This document shows, one piece after another, positions 24,885 through 34,680 of a stretch of 64,000 nt of DNA; position 1 is the stretch's first letter; each line of letters begins with the position of its first letter. The stretch comes from Mariniradius saccharolyticus AK6 (GTDB lineage: Bacteria; Bacteroidota; Bacteroidia; Cytophagales; Cyclobacteriaceae): NCBI RefSeq assembly GCF_000330725.2, contig NZ_AMZY02000011.1, forward strand, positions 62,001 through 126,000, given 5' to 3'. A model generated the notes under the pieces. The model saw only the letters and a program-made list of their open reading frames with translations, did no database searches and was not told where the DNA came from. The position numbers and the translations under genes are program-made.

Positions 24885-27866
24885 TTATAATTTTTGAGTT
24901 CCTAGAATGGTTTTGCCCAGCATGACTGGGTTTTTGTCGGCATCACTCTCCTCGCAGTCGTGGAGCGTGGCCTTGGGATAGACCGAGTGGAGCATGGACA
25001 GGATTTCGACCATCTTGTCGTTTGCTTCCTGGTAAGTCGGCTGATTGTCTGCCCCTGCTCTGAATTTGCCGAGTTCCAGTATCCATTTTTGGTAACGGAC
25101 TTCAAACTCACGGAGCTGCTCATTGCTGACCCAGCAGATTTTCAGTTGGATATGCGCGGGCGCCTGTTCACGGATTTTGTCCTCGAAGTATTTCCTGAAC
25201 GCCATATTGTCAAAATGCTTTGGCCAATGCGGCAGCACCACCGAAGCCCTGAAGGAATAAGGGTCCCATTCGCAGGGACAATCGCAGTCCTGAAGACAGA
25301 CTTCCAACAGATCGAAGTTTTTACTCTTGGGCCGCAAGAGAATGTGTTCGACCAAGTGCAGTCCCTCAGGGTCTGGGCAGGGTGCCGTAATTTCCTCCGC
25401 AATTGCATCGATTTCAGCCAATGCCAACTCCTCTGTCTGGAAGTTTTGCTCACTCGTCAGCAAAATTGTATTGCCTTTCTTGAGCTTGATCTTCTTGTTG
25501 GTGTAGTGGAAGTTGTCTTTGTTGATCCCCAATTCCAATACGTCGGCCAACACCGACTCGGCCTCGGATTTACTTGGGTACTGCTTGGACACGAGGATGG
25601 TCCCGGCGCGCGAAACCATCGAAAAATGGTGCTGGCAGTGAATCTCCTCGCCAACCTCTTTTTCTTCACAGATGATTTCCACGTTTTTGATACAATAGAG
25701 AAACCTTCTCGTAAAATCCCGGATTCCGGTCAGATAGCTGATCCTTTTCTCCAAGCCGGAGACGTTGTCTGTATCCCAAAGCCTGCCTTCATTCAATTCA
25801 AAAGCTTCAGTTTGGGGGAAATAATTGAAAGCAAGGTTTCTCGCGTGCGAAACCTCGGCGTAAGTCTCCAAGGTATTGATCTTGATATCCAGCAGTTCCT
25901 GAGGCTCGACTTTTTCCAAGCTGATGTTTTCCAAGTTGATCCGGTACATCAGCAGGGCAAAGTCATTGAACGACTCCCCAAATCGCGCGAGGAGATGGTC
26001 CAAAAACCTGTTTCTGCGCTCAAAAAATGCGGGTTGGTTTTCGTACAGTCGGCGCCACAGTTCCTGACTTGCCGTATCTAGGGGATCATTGGCAATGGCC
26101 TTTTCGAGATCAAGATGGAGGATTTCTTCCGTTTCCTTGATGCTGCCAAGGTATTGTGCAAAGTACGTCTGTCTGATCGGGTCGGTGGAAAAGAGGGTTT
26201 TGGCATTGGTCAATTGGGCAAAGAAGTCTGCCAGCAATTGCTCAAAAAACATCAGATATCCTTTCAACTGCTGTTGTTGCGCCTTGCGGAGCGAATCCGC
26301 ATTTGTCGGCAATCCAAATTCACCCACGCCATATACCATCGGCAGGTCGTATTGTACCGGCCAATGACTCAGGGTATCGCGCCGTCTACCCTTAGGGACC
26401 GGTAAGTCTTCGAATGTTGCCACCAATTTTCCTATCGTATTTTGGGCATGGAGCAATTGGACGGTATCCTTTACTTCCTCATATCGGGAAAGGAAGGGAA
26501 AGCCATCCTTGAAGAAAAGGATCTTGGAAAAACTCTCACTCATCACCGGCTTGTGCAAAGGCGTTACCGACATGCACCAAGAGATCCCCTTCTCTCCAGC
26601 CACCGGTTTCCCTTCTTTGTCATACTTGGTCATCAGGAAATTCCGCACACCCAAAACGCCATCGATATCCATCAACAAACTGATGATGTCGGATGCATAG
26701 ATTACCGACCGCAGTTGGGATTGCTCGATTTCATCGCTTTTGATAAAGCCATGACCCAGCGCCGGTCCTTCAAAAATCTCCTCCGAGGGAACCCCCTGTT
26801 CGGTCAATTCGCGAAGCGTATAAAACCGAATGGGTGGATTGAGGTAATTTTGGATCGCAAAGTATATCTCGGCCTGTATCCGCTCGATGTCTGCCTCAGG
26901 CCTGGCATCCACGTCAAAGCAAAACGCGATCTCCTCACTGCTGATAGGCTCGACCTTGACAAAATCCTCGCAGATATTGCGGTTTTCGTGGAGCGTCTTG
27001 ATGGCTTTTTGGATAATCGTATGGGCCTTGAGGATTTTTTCCAAATACCCCTGCCAAATCGCTTCCGCATAGGTACTGTCCTGCAGCATCAGCCAAACAT
27101 GACTATCCTGGACCTTTCCTTTCTTGGGATTCTTGGCAATGCTCACCCTAAATGGAATCGCAGCGGTGTCGCCGTCGGCCCATTCGACCTTAAAACTGTA
27201 GTGCCAGTTTTTCTCGGCATTTTTGACGATTGCGATGGACGAAACTTCCTCTTTGAGCACTTTTGGCGCAATTTCCCTGACACTAGGCAATTCAAACTTC
27301 ACCTGAAACTCGCCCGCCTCGATGCCTACCATCGGGGAAAATGGAAATGCGATATTCTCCATCTCAATATCGCCGGTGTTCAAATCGCCGGATTCCAAGT
27401 CAATTTCCAAATCCAAAAGGACGGTATAGAGACCTTTCAGCAAAAGCGGCTGGTCTGTGATTTCGTATTGGAGTTGGTCTTTTTCACAATGGATGAAAAC
27501 AGGTACCTCTTGCTTGCCCTCTGGCAGCAGCCAAGCATTGTTGACGCCCTTTATGTCCACCAAGAGCTTCCGGTAGTCGGCAATCGTCCATGGCGCTGAG
27601 GTCAATATCTGTCGGGCCATGAAAAACGTTTGACCACTTGCATCAGCGAGCAGGTCCTTGATTTCGAATTTTGCGCGGTAGCCGAGTTCGGTAATTGCAT
27701 AGCAAAGCGCCTCGAGAATGGTAATGCCCGGGTCATGTGAGTTGTAGTCGGTCCAATAGGCACTGGACAGGCGTTCGATTTGCTGAAGCCCCAATTGGCG
27801 CAGTTGCTCAAAGTCCATGGAAGATGGGAGCGCCGGATTCTTTGGTATGGTCGGAGAGGCTTTCAT
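24885..27866 (-). CDS. eCIS baseplate protein, Pvc12/Afp12-like
   Basis: A 993-residue protein. The N-terminal segment S-A-Y-W-T-D-Y-N-S-H-D-P-G-I-T-I-L-E-A-L and A-I-T-E-L-G-Y-R is the recognisable signature of the second large baseplate (wedge) protein of eCIS clusters. The rest is a mixture of beta-rich and helical parts with a C-terminal Cys cluster (C-L-Q-D-C-D-C-P-C) near residue 870 that could bind metal. It starts in a TGATG overlap with the preceding baseplate gene, so the two are translated together. Expected location: the baseplate wedge, joining hub and sheath. Confidence 0.82.
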   Translation of the reverse strand: MKASPTIPKNPALPSSMDFEQLRQLGLQQIERLSSAYWTDYNSHDPGITILEALCYAITELGYRAKFEIKDLLADASGQTFFMARQILTSAPWTIADYRKLLVDIKGVNNAWLLPEGKQEVPVFIHCEKDQLQYEITDQPLLLKGLYTVLLDLEIDLESGDLNTGDIEMENIAFPFSPMVGIEAGEFQVKFELPSVREIAPKVLKEEVSSIAIVKNAEKNWHYSFKVEWADGDTAAIPFRVSIAKNPKKGKVQDSHVWLMLQDSTYAEAIWQGYLEKILKAHTIIQKAIKTLHENRNICEDFVKVEPISSEEIAFCFDVDARPEADIERIQAEIYFAIQNYLNPPIRFYTLRELTEQGVPSEEIFEGPALGHGFIKSDEIEQSQLRSVIYASDIISLLMDIDGVLGVRNFLMTKYDKEGKPVAGEKGISWCMSVTPLHKPVMSESFSKILFFKDGFPFLSRYEEVKDTVQLLHAQNTIGKLVATFEDLPVPKGRRRDTLSHWPVQYDLPMVYGVGEFGLPTNADSLRKAQQQQLKGYLMFFEQLLADFFAQLTNAKTLFSTDPIRQTYFAQYLGSIKETEEILHLDLEKAIANDPLDTASQELWRRLYENQPAFFERRNRFLDHLLARFGESFNDFALLMYRINLENISLEKVEPQELLDIKINTLETYAEVSHARNLAFNYFPQTEAFELNEGRLWDTDNVSGLEKRISYLTGIRDFTRRFLYCIKNVEIICEEKEVGEEIHCQHHFSMVSRAGTILVSKQYPSKSEAESVLADVLELGINKDNFHYTNKKIKLKKGNTILLTSEQNFQTEELALAEIDAIAEEITAPCPDPEGLHLVEHILLRPKSKNFDLLEVCLQDCDCPCEWDPYSFRASVVLPHWPKHFDNMAFRKYFEDKIREQAPAHIQLKICWVSNEQLREFEVRYQKWILELGKFRAGADNQPTYQEANDKMVEILSMLHSVYPKATLHDCEESDADKNPVMLGKTILGTQKL

Positions 27867-30800
27867 CAGCAGTTACAGGTTTGGACTACTTCGATCAAAT
27901 GGCGGGGCGCAGCCAAATTGGCTTCGTCAAAATGTGACACAAGCACGGACCGTGCACTCGAAGCCGCGACTTCCTCGAGGTCTGTGAACTTGCCGACGAT
28001 GGCACCGCTGTCGTCACGAAGGATATGGTGCAACTTGAAGCAGCTGACAAAATCGACGTAGGGCCTTTCCTCCACAAAATTGATCAGCGTAGACTTATTG
28101 ATTTTCCCACCGAGGACCAGCTTTTGGTTCAGATCCCAAGCCCAAGGACAGAGGAACTGCTCGATTTCGAGATCCAGGAGGTTTCTATAAAAGGTCTCGT
28201 CCATGTTGTCATGGAAGTGCACTTCGAATTCCACTTGCACTTCTTCAAACCTTGGGTTGACGACATGGAGCTGGACAAAGGTATTCTTGATCTTTTGAAG
28301 GAATAGGTCAATATCGGTCAGGGTTCCGATGGGCGTGTAGGGCCGTAGCGGATTGCGGTTGGATTTGTGCTGCAAGTCGGGAATGCAGATTAGCGTGACG
28401 TGTCCTGGGAAATTTTCACAAAAGACTTTCTCCCCGCTCTTCTCATAAAAACCGGTATGGTTAAGGCATTTGATTTGGTGGATTTCGGGAAATTCCTGCA
28501 ACACCAAATGTTCAAAATCCCAAATCGTCGCCGCACGTTGTTTGTGTCTGAGGCGCTCGCTGACACGACGGTAGAAATCCGGACTTTTTTCCTCCGTTTT
28601 CCCGCCTTTGGAATCGGCGGGTTGGGAGATGGACTTGATGGCATTGTCAGACAATTTCAATTTGGAAATCGTACCCGCCGGGGCGTGTTCCAAGAATGCC
28701 GTTCCTCCCTTGTCTTCCTGAAGCAACTCGACCAAGGCGCCTTGGGCTTTGACTTCAATGATTCTACAAACTGCATCCGTATTCTCCAAGACAGACGCCC
28801 TGACCCAAACCAATCCTGTCTGAAGTGCAGTATGTGAAAAAGTCGCGTCAACCGGAATATTCAGCGTGACAATGCCTGTTCTCGTCAGGTTGATTGTCCC
28901 ATCGATCACCTTGCCCTTCTCGAATTCCGACCATGTCCCGGACGCATTCAAAAAAGACCAGGCAACCGATTCTTGACTCTTCAAAGGATTGGAACTGCCG
29001 TCAGCCAAAAGGAAAAGCAAGTTGACCGTACTGGGTACTTGGACCTTTGCCAGTCCGATCAATAGCTCCCCTTCCTGGCTGAACCTGGGGACAAGCGACG
29101 ATTCCCCACCCGAAATCGGCTGAAAATGCCCAAAAGGCGTAAGGTGATACAGTGCATGTCTTTGATTTCCCGATGCGGTAATCGGAATCAGGGATGAAGC
29201 GGTATAGTCAATGGAAAACGTTTCGGAAATGACTTCTTTGGGAACAGGAACCGAATTACCCGAGATGGTAGTGAGCGCGGCTATTTCTCCAATCTTCTCA
29301 AACTTCACGGTATCTATTTCCTTGATCGCCAAGTTCCCAAGGTCAACCTTGGCTGAGATCTCAGAGGCAGGAGAGCCTTCTGCGGCTTTTAATTGGAAAT
29401 TGCCTTGTTGGGAGTTGACGACGATGTTGTCGAGCGCTTTGTTCACTTCCGCCATATGGGAAGCGAGGGAATATTTGCCCGTATTCAACCGAAATCTCAG
29501 GTACCCTTCAAAAGCCGTGGCCTTCAACAATTCAGGTGCGCCAAAATTCACCAAGGTTGGCTTGAGGTAATTGCCGGAGATGTTTTTCTGGATCAGATAC
29601 CCACCATCACTAGTCTTTGAAAAGGGATAGTCATCCCAAACATTGCCGTGCAAGTATTGGCATGTCATGGGCTCGTTGACCGGGAAATTGACCGTGAGGC
29701 TTTCCAATTCCTTCTGAAAAATCTCCCGCGAGCCGATGTAGAAACTGGCATTGAGCTTTGGAAAATCCCCAAAGGGTTTGAATGGCTTTGCAGCATCTAT
29801 CGAGCCGCCATCACTGCTGAGGGCAAGATTCTTGACACCCTCCACATCTACCGTCAGACGGAGCGATAATAGCGGATTGTTCATCAGGTTCGCATAAGGC
29901 ATATTGCCTGCGGCTTGGTTGAGCTTTGCGATAAGCAAAGGTAGGTTGGTGGCAAAGCCTTTCTGATGGGTCTTTTCCTGATAGGGAACCACGGCAGGTT
30001 CATCAACCTCCAACACAAATTGGAGTTCCAAAATCGTGGAATTTTGGCTGAATGTGGCAATGACAGCTTTGTCGATCCATGCCTTTTCCCCCGTTAAGGA
30101 TACGGAAAAAGGTATCGTTTTTTTGGTACCGAATGGATTGAACTTGGAAAAAGCGATACCGGATTTCAAGGGGTTTGCGAATTCCATACTCAGTGTAACC
30201 GTCCTTTTTCCTTCGTTGAGAAAGAGCAGGTTCGAAGCAATTCCAAATCCTGCCTCCGTAGTCGGTGCCATCTTCCTGTCTCCAAATGCAAACCAACTCT
30301 TGTCTTCACCCTCGAATTTTCCGCCCATCCCATCGGAACTGTTGATTTGAGGATATGCCAGAAGCCTTTTTTGGAATATTTGGAAAGCCTTCAGCGACTG
30401 TACCTCTGCTTGGTTGAAAACCACGTCATCTGTAAGGCTGTATTGTCGCTCTTTGCCGTTTGGATCTTTGCCTCCTTTGAAGATTGTCCCCTGTTTGAGT
30501 AGATGCTGAGGGATATGTTTTTGGAGGGTGACTGCAACATGGGCTTGGTCCGCGACAGCAGGCTTCTTTTTTAGCCGGAGGACATCTTTGTAGTAAAAAT
30601 CCAAATGCTTGCCGGTAAACTCGTTGAGGCTATCTTGGGCTTCCTTGAAAAGTCTCAGAAAAGCGACAAAAAGCCCATAGTGAGGCTCATGGTTGTCATA
30701 TTCGGTCAAGGATTTTTGGAACAGCGCCTGGGCATTTTGGAGCACACTGGCTAGACCGCTTAGCAACAGCGTAATCTGGCTGTTGAAAAGGTTATGGTTG

Positions 30801-31459
30801 ACCACATGGCTGATTTGCTCTGTAGCGGTACTGCCCACCATGGTAATCTTCAGTTTGTCAGCGGTAGGGGTAAACTGTGTCAGATTGAGCGGCAAGTTGG
30901 AATCCACCGGAGTGAAAGGTGCCTCAGCGTCCATCTGATGGGATGAAGAGACCAAGGCTGCGTTTTCATTTTTGAAATTGAACAAGCGCCAAAAGGGCTG
31001 GTTCAATTTGGTCTGAATCAGCGAAAGCAGCGTTTTTTGGTAATCCGGTTCTTTTTTGAGTAGGCTACACTGCTCGTCCACATTTTTCACCAAAGTGAAA
31101 ACGGCATCAAACAAATACTTGAACTGCAACTGCGCCTCTGTGTCATCTGCCGCTGCGATGGCCAATTTGATCTTCTTGTAGAGCAGCTTGATGTAATCCG
31201 AAACTTGGATCGTGTCGATCGAAAGCAGCATTGCCAATACGACCGATACATCCTGCTGCATCAAAGGCTCCCAAGTACCCTGCTCGGCGTTGTTTTGGTT
31301 TTTGTACTTGATATAGGCCGCATACCTCCGAGCAAAAAGCATCAAATCCTCCACGGACCTTTCGTCCACCTGTGCAAAATCAGGCCGCAGCGCAGTCAAG
31401 GATCTTGACTGATGGTTGGTACCTTCTCTGGTAAGTGGGTTTTTGTCCGTGCAGGCCAT
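27866..31459 (-). CDS. eCIS baseplate J/gp6-like wedge protein, Pvc11/Afp11-like
   Basis: A 1197-residue protein. The C-terminal third carries the baseplate J signature: Y-R-R-V-S-E-R-L-R-H-K-Q-R-A-A-T-I-W-D-F-E followed by L-V-L-Q-E-F-P-E-I, then V-T-L-I-C-I-P-D and a V-E-F-E-V-H-F wedge strand. The N-terminal 800 residues are longer than in phage gp6 and largely unassigned. It lies 6 nt after the gp25-like gene and overlaps the next baseplate gene by 1 nt, in the standard eCIS order gp25 - J - Pvc12. It should form the wedge that triggers sheath contraction. Confidence 0.87.
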   Translation of the reverse strand: MACTDKNPLTREGTNHQSRSLTALRPDFAQVDERSVEDLMLFARRYAAYIKYKNQNNAEQGTWEPLMQQDVSVVLAMLLSIDTIQVSDYIKLLYKKIKLAIAAADDTEAQLQFKYLFDAVFTLVKNVDEQCSLLKKEPDYQKTLLSLIQTKLNQPFWRLFNFKNENAALVSSSHQMDAEAPFTPVDSNLPLNLTQFTPTADKLKITMVGSTATEQISHVVNHNLFNSQITLLLSGLASVLQNAQALFQKSLTEYDNHEPHYGLFVAFLRLFKEAQDSLNEFTGKHLDFYYKDVLRLKKKPAVADQAHVAVTLQKHIPQHLLKQGTIFKGGKDPNGKERQYSLTDDVVFNQAEVQSLKAFQIFQKRLLAYPQINSSDGMGGKFEGEDKSWFAFGDRKMAPTTEAGFGIASNLLFLNEGKRTVTLSMEFANPLKSGIAFSKFNPFGTKKTIPFSVSLTGEKAWIDKAVIATFSQNSTILELQFVLEVDEPAVVPYQEKTHQKGFATNLPLLIAKLNQAAGNMPYANLMNNPLLSLRLTVDVEGVKNLALSSDGGSIDAAKPFKPFGDFPKLNASFYIGSREIFQKELESLTVNFPVNEPMTCQYLHGNVWDDYPFSKTSDGGYLIQKNISGNYLKPTLVNFGAPELLKATAFEGYLRFRLNTGKYSLASHMAEVNKALDNIVVNSQQGNFQLKAAEGSPASEISAKVDLGNLAIKEIDTVKFEKIGEIAALTTISGNSVPVPKEVISETFSIDYTASSLIPITASGNQRHALYHLTPFGHFQPISGGESSLVPRFSQEGELLIGLAKVQVPSTVNLLFLLADGSSNPLKSQESVAWSFLNASGTWSEFEKGKVIDGTINLTRTGIVTLNIPVDATFSHTALQTGLVWVRASVLENTDAVCRIIEVKAQGALVELLQEDKGGTAFLEHAPAGTISKLKLSDNAIKSISQPADSKGGKTEEKSPDFYRRVSERLRHKQRAATIWDFEHLVLQEFPEIHQIKCLNHTGFYEKSGEKVFCENFPGHVTLICIPDLQHKSNRNPLRPYTPIGTLTDIDLFLQKIKNTFVQLHVVNPRFEEVQVEFEVHFHDNMDETFYRNLLDLEIEQFLCPWAWDLNQKLVLGGKINKSTLINFVEERPYVDFVSCFKLHHILRDDSGAIVGKFTDLEEVAASSARSVLVSHFDEANLAAPRHLIEVVQTCNC

Positions 31460-31465
31460 GTGGAT

Positions 31466-31882
31466 TTAGATTGGTGTATTTGCCTCGTTTTTGAAAAAAG
31501 GGAATACAAAATTGAATCTCGAATTGGTGGAGCGTACCTTGTAGGTAATGGTAATGATGATCCTGCCTTCCAGTTCGCCCGTATCGTTGAGGTCGATTTT
31601 TTCCACTTCGATTCTTGGTTCGTGGTAAAGGATTGCGGTGCGGATGAGGTCTACGATATAGGTTTTAAAAGTGGTAGTAAGTGGCTCAAACAACAACTCG
31701 TGCAGGTCACAACCATAGTCTAAGCGCATCACCCGCTCACCCCTTTTGGTCGCAAGGAGTATCTCCAGACTGCTTTGGATATCCGCCTCATCGCTAAGCA
31801 TATGGGTTTTACAACCGCCCTGATCAAACTGGGGCGGGAAACTCCATCCTGTACCGAGAAAAGACTTCTGTATGTTTTCCAT
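31466..31882 (-). CDS. gp25-like baseplate wedge protein (Pvc9-like)
   Basis: A 138-residue member of the gp25/Pvc9 family. The signature is seen as I-L-L-A-T-K-R-G-E-R-V-M-R-L-D-Y-G-C, followed by L-H-E-L-L-F-E-P and a helix. In phages and eCIS this protein copies the sheath handshake strand and starts sheath assembly on the baseplate. It lies 4 nt after the PAAR gene and 6 nt before the baseplate J gene. Length is normal for the family. Confidence 0.92.
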   Translation of the reverse strand: MENIQKSFLGTGWSFPPQFDQGGCKTHMLSDEADIQSSLEILLATKRGERVMRLDYGCDLHELLFEPLTTTFKTYIVDLIRTAILYHEPRIEVEKIDLNDTGELEGRIIITITYKVRSTNSRFNFVFPFFKNEANTPI

Positions 31883-31886
31883 AGCG

Positions 31887-32177
31887 CTACCCTCCTATAA
31901 TGACTGTTGCACATCCTATGATAATGGTGCCACCATGGGCTGTAGAATCGCCCATTCTCGCTGCGGGTTTACCGCCGATGAGCACCGAACCGGAACCCGA
32001 GACAATTGTGTCCGGAGGACCAACACAAACAGCCATATCACCCACCCTAGCCGCAGGCAATCCACCGATCAAGACAGTCGGTTCACCCGCGGGTAAAATC
32101 GGACCACCTACATGTGGGACCGTGCCTGTGACCATCGGGCAAAGATGCATATCGGTGATTCTTGCTGCTGGGGGCAT
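31887..32177 (-). CDS. PAAR-domain spike tip protein (Pvc10-like)
   Basis: A 96-residue single-domain PAAR protein with repeating P-A-A-R motifs (P-P-A-A-R-I-T-D, L-P-A-A-R-V-G-D, K-P-A-A-R-M-G-D) and His/Cys positions (M-H-L-C-P, H-G-G, I-G-C) suited to zinc binding at the cone tip. It caps the VgrG-like spike. It has no C-terminal extension, so the tip itself carries no fused toxin. Confidence 0.93.
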   Translation of the reverse strand: MPPAARITDMHLCPMVTGTVPHVGGPILPAGEPTVLIGGLPAARVGDMAVCVGPPDTIVSGSGSVLIGGKPAARMGDSTAHGGTIIIGCATVIIGG

Positions 32178-32184
32178 ATCTTTA

Positions 32185-33954
32185 TCAATTGATTTTTACA
32201 AGACTTCCTTTGATATTGACCATGGAACCTTCGATATCTGTGGTACCGCTGCTTTTTACACTGACACTGGCAGAACCCTCCATCGTAACACTCATGTCTG
32301 CCTTGATCTCGATCTCAGGAGCTGCAAGGCTGATTTTGGTGGAAGAACTGACTGATATATCCTGTGGAGATTCACAGGTAATTCCGCTATCGTTCATCGT
32401 GAGGATATTGCCGACCGCATCCTCCACCTGAATGATTCCTGCCTCATCATCCATTGTGAACTTCCTACCGCCCGGGGTTTCAATCACAATGCTACGGTCA
32501 CCGTCATGGATCGTAATCTTGATTTCGGAGCGAGAGACGTATCCCTTTTTGTCATTGGATTCCTCTGGCTCAAAAGGGGTAGGCTTGGCGCTGCTGTGCA
32601 ACATACCGAGCACCACAGGGAAAGAGGGATCATCGTTCATGAACCCCACTATGACTTCATCCTCGATCTCAGGCCGGAAAAAAGTACCCCTGTTGTTTCC
32701 GGCATCCAAACTGGCCACCCTCGCCCAAAGCCCTGCATCCGCGGCATTGACCATGGGAAGCCGTACCCGTACCCTACCCTCGCCCAAAGGATCCACGATA
32801 TCGGTGACGATACCGATATGCAAGCCTTGGATGCGGGAAAACTGACCGCTTTCGGCGCTGATGGCGGAGGGGTTGACTTTTTCCGTGAAAAAATCCGTCT
32901 CCCAACCGATATTGGCTTCGGTCATCCACCTGCCTGCATAGATGTCATGCCTGACGGCACTGACAAAAACCTTTCCCGTAAACTGCTCGCCAACGCCTAC
33001 CAATTCGATCCAATCCCCGGGTTTTACATTTGAAGTTCCCTGAAAAATGATTTTCCCACGGATTTTTGAAAGCGACATTTTTTGCTTTTTGGAATCGGCA
33101 AAAGCCTGCAAGCTCTCGGTTTTTAAATGGGATGGCGTCCCGACTTCAAAACCCTGACCATGAATCCCCGCCATATCCGAAGTCGAAAAATTTCCGGCGT
33201 TGTCACCGATGGCATCGGTTGCGCTTGCCTCCAGGACCGTCTGGTTGGCGTAATCCCAAGCCTTGAACTTCACTTCCGCCGCTTGGGAGCGTATATCGGA
33301 TTCGGATTGAAAGGAAAAAATATCCGCGCCATAGGTCAAGGCAAGGACTGCATCCAAAGACGGGTCCGGCCTGAACACCACAAATTTTGTCCCCTCCATC
33401 CTGCAGGCCATACCATTGGAGTCGATTCTGCTGAGGATAAAATCCCAATCACTGACATTGGCCTGAAGCAATTGCTCATGCGTACTTCCAAACGCAGGGA
33501 CATCCAAATCCGTGATTCCGTTTTCCTGAAGGATGCTTTCGACAATATCACTGTCACTCAGCTCATTGAAATGGCGGTTTTTCTTTCCCACCGTCATCTT
33601 AACCACATCGTGTTTGCAGGTCATTTGGAGTTGCGAGATACCTGCCTGAAGGCCGTGGCTGTTGCAGCTGATGATTCCCTTGAAGAGGGAGGTGTCTTGG
33701 GAGTTGTATCCTGCTTGGATGTCGATACTTTTTCCCAAAGCAAATTCCCCACTATCACCTACCGGGAAACTTGCATCACTCAGCTCCCCATCAGCGATCT
33801 TGACAATCGCGGTGGGGATTTTATTGAGCTCATGGTATACCGAAATGGACATGACATTTACCTCCCCGGAAACCTCCTGGGTTGCAGGAGCACCGGAGCC
33901 AGTTCCCAAAAGGATCCTAGTGGTAACCAAGTCCCCAATTTCGGTTGCTATCAT
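32185..33954 (-). CDS. VgrG-like central spike protein (Pvc8-like)
   Basis: A 589-residue spike protein. The N-terminal hub region (~1-350) contains the gp27-like part; a gp5-like OB domain follows at ~370-450 (I-V-T-D-I-V-D-P-L-G-E-G-R-V-R-V-R-L-P then W-A-R-V-A and G-F-M-N-D-D-P-S-F-P-V-V-L-G). The last ~120 residues are the repetitive triple-stranded beta-helix (V-T-M-E-G-S-A-S-V-S-V, I-K-G-S-L-V-K-I-N). It ends without an extra effector domain. The adjacent PAAR gene 7 nt downstream supplies the tip. Confidence 0.92.
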   Translation of the reverse strand: MIATEIGDLVTTRILLGTGSGAPATQEVSGEVNVMSISVYHELNKIPTAIVKIADGELSDASFPVGDSGEFALGKSIDIQAGYNSQDTSLFKGIISCNSHGLQAGISQLQMTCKHDVVKMTVGKKNRHFNELSDSDIVESILQENGITDLDVPAFGSTHEQLLQANVSDWDFILSRIDSNGMACRMEGTKFVVFRPDPSLDAVLALTYGADIFSFQSESDIRSQAAEVKFKAWDYANQTVLEASATDAIGDNAGNFSTSDMAGIHGQGFEVGTPSHLKTESLQAFADSKKQKMSLSKIRGKIIFQGTSNVKPGDWIELVGVGEQFTGKVFVSAVRHDIYAGRWMTEANIGWETDFFTEKVNPSAISAESGQFSRIQGLHIGIVTDIVDPLGEGRVRVRLPMVNAADAGLWARVASLDAGNNRGTFFRPEIEDEVIVGFMNDDPSFPVVLGMLHSSAKPTPFEPEESNDKKGYVSRSEIKITIHDGDRSIVIETPGGRKFTMDDEAGIIQVEDAVGNILTMNDSGITCESPQDISVSSSTKISLAAPEIEIKADMSVTMEGSASVSVKSSGTTDIEGSMVNIKGSLVKIN

Positions 33955-33963
33955 GGCGTGTTT

Positions 33964-34680
33964 CTATTTGGAAAGTGGTGGAAAAAAGAGTTTTGAACCT
34001 GGGGTAATATTCCTGAAACTGTCAAGCCCATTGACCTCGGCAATGTGGATATAGTGGCTATCCTTTTCATAAATGGACTCCGACATGCGGTCGATCCGAT
34101 CGGTCGTTTTGAAAATCCTTTCGTGGGTGATATCCGGGCTTTGTCTGTTTTCCTGCAAGGCACGGGTATTGTCATCCACACTCCCATAAAACTGGCATTT
34201 GGCGACTGCCCGGATCGGCTTTCCATCCGGCGCAAAGACCTTGTACTCGATATCCATTTGCTTGAGCACGCCCTTGAAGAGTAGCTCTCCCCAATGGATT
34301 TTCAAATAGTAGGGCCGATGCTGATCGGATTGGTAATTGATGATTTTCTGCTTGAAGCTTTCAATCTGGTCGGTAACGGTTGCAGGCTTTTCGAAAGGAT
34401 TGGCGATCCCAAGGCTCAGCACCGACATATCCTTTACCACACCTGTGGCATCAAAGAGAAAATCAAAATTGAAATCCTGAGGAAGGATTCGGTTAAACCG
34501 GAGATTCGCGGCAGAGGTCCCTGGGGCTTGGGAGGAGTCAAATTCGTACCTGTAGCTCACCTTGTAGGTGGCTGGATTGATCAGCGCACTGAACTTGTTG
34601 TCAGGTACGGGATTCTGGAATTCCGCGTCGCTGTAGGCTTGTACGTAGAGTTTTTCGGCTTTTTGCCCCAAGTCAATCAT
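33964..34680 (-). CDS. LysM-domain baseplate/tube-adaptor protein (Pvc7-like)
   Basis: A 238-residue protein. The beta-rich N-terminal part includes Y-R-Y-E-F-D-S-S-Q-A-P-G-T-S and L-K-I-H-W-G-E-L-L-F-K-G-V-L, characteristic of the eCIS protein that joins tube and spike (gp53/Pvc7 type). A C-terminal LysM-like motif (S-H-Y-I-H-I-A-E-V-N-G-L to P-G-S-K-L-F-F-P-P) is at ~200-235. It overlaps the stop of the tiny DUF5908 gene by one base (TAATG), showing that the small gene is translated in the same operon. Confidence 0.9.
   Translation of the reverse strand: MIDLGQKAEKLYVQAYSDAEFQNPVPDNKFSALINPATYKVSYRYEFDSSQAPGTSAANLRFNRILPQDFNFDFLFDATGVVKDMSVLSLGIANPFEKPATVTDQIESFKQKIINYQSDQHRPYYLKIHWGELLFKGVLKQMDIEYKVFAPDGKPIRAVAKCQFYGSVDDNTRALQENRQSPDITHERIFKTTDRIDRMSESIYEKDSHYIHIAEVNGLDSFRNITPGSKLFFPPLSK

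Noticed and set aside
23395-27599. Long open frames on the plus strand inside the PKD and baseplate genes (for example 23395-24339, 24960-26081, 26442-27599)
   Set aside because: They are antisense to clearly recognised eCIS genes, have no signal or motif, and show unnatural His/Arg/Phe-rich composition.
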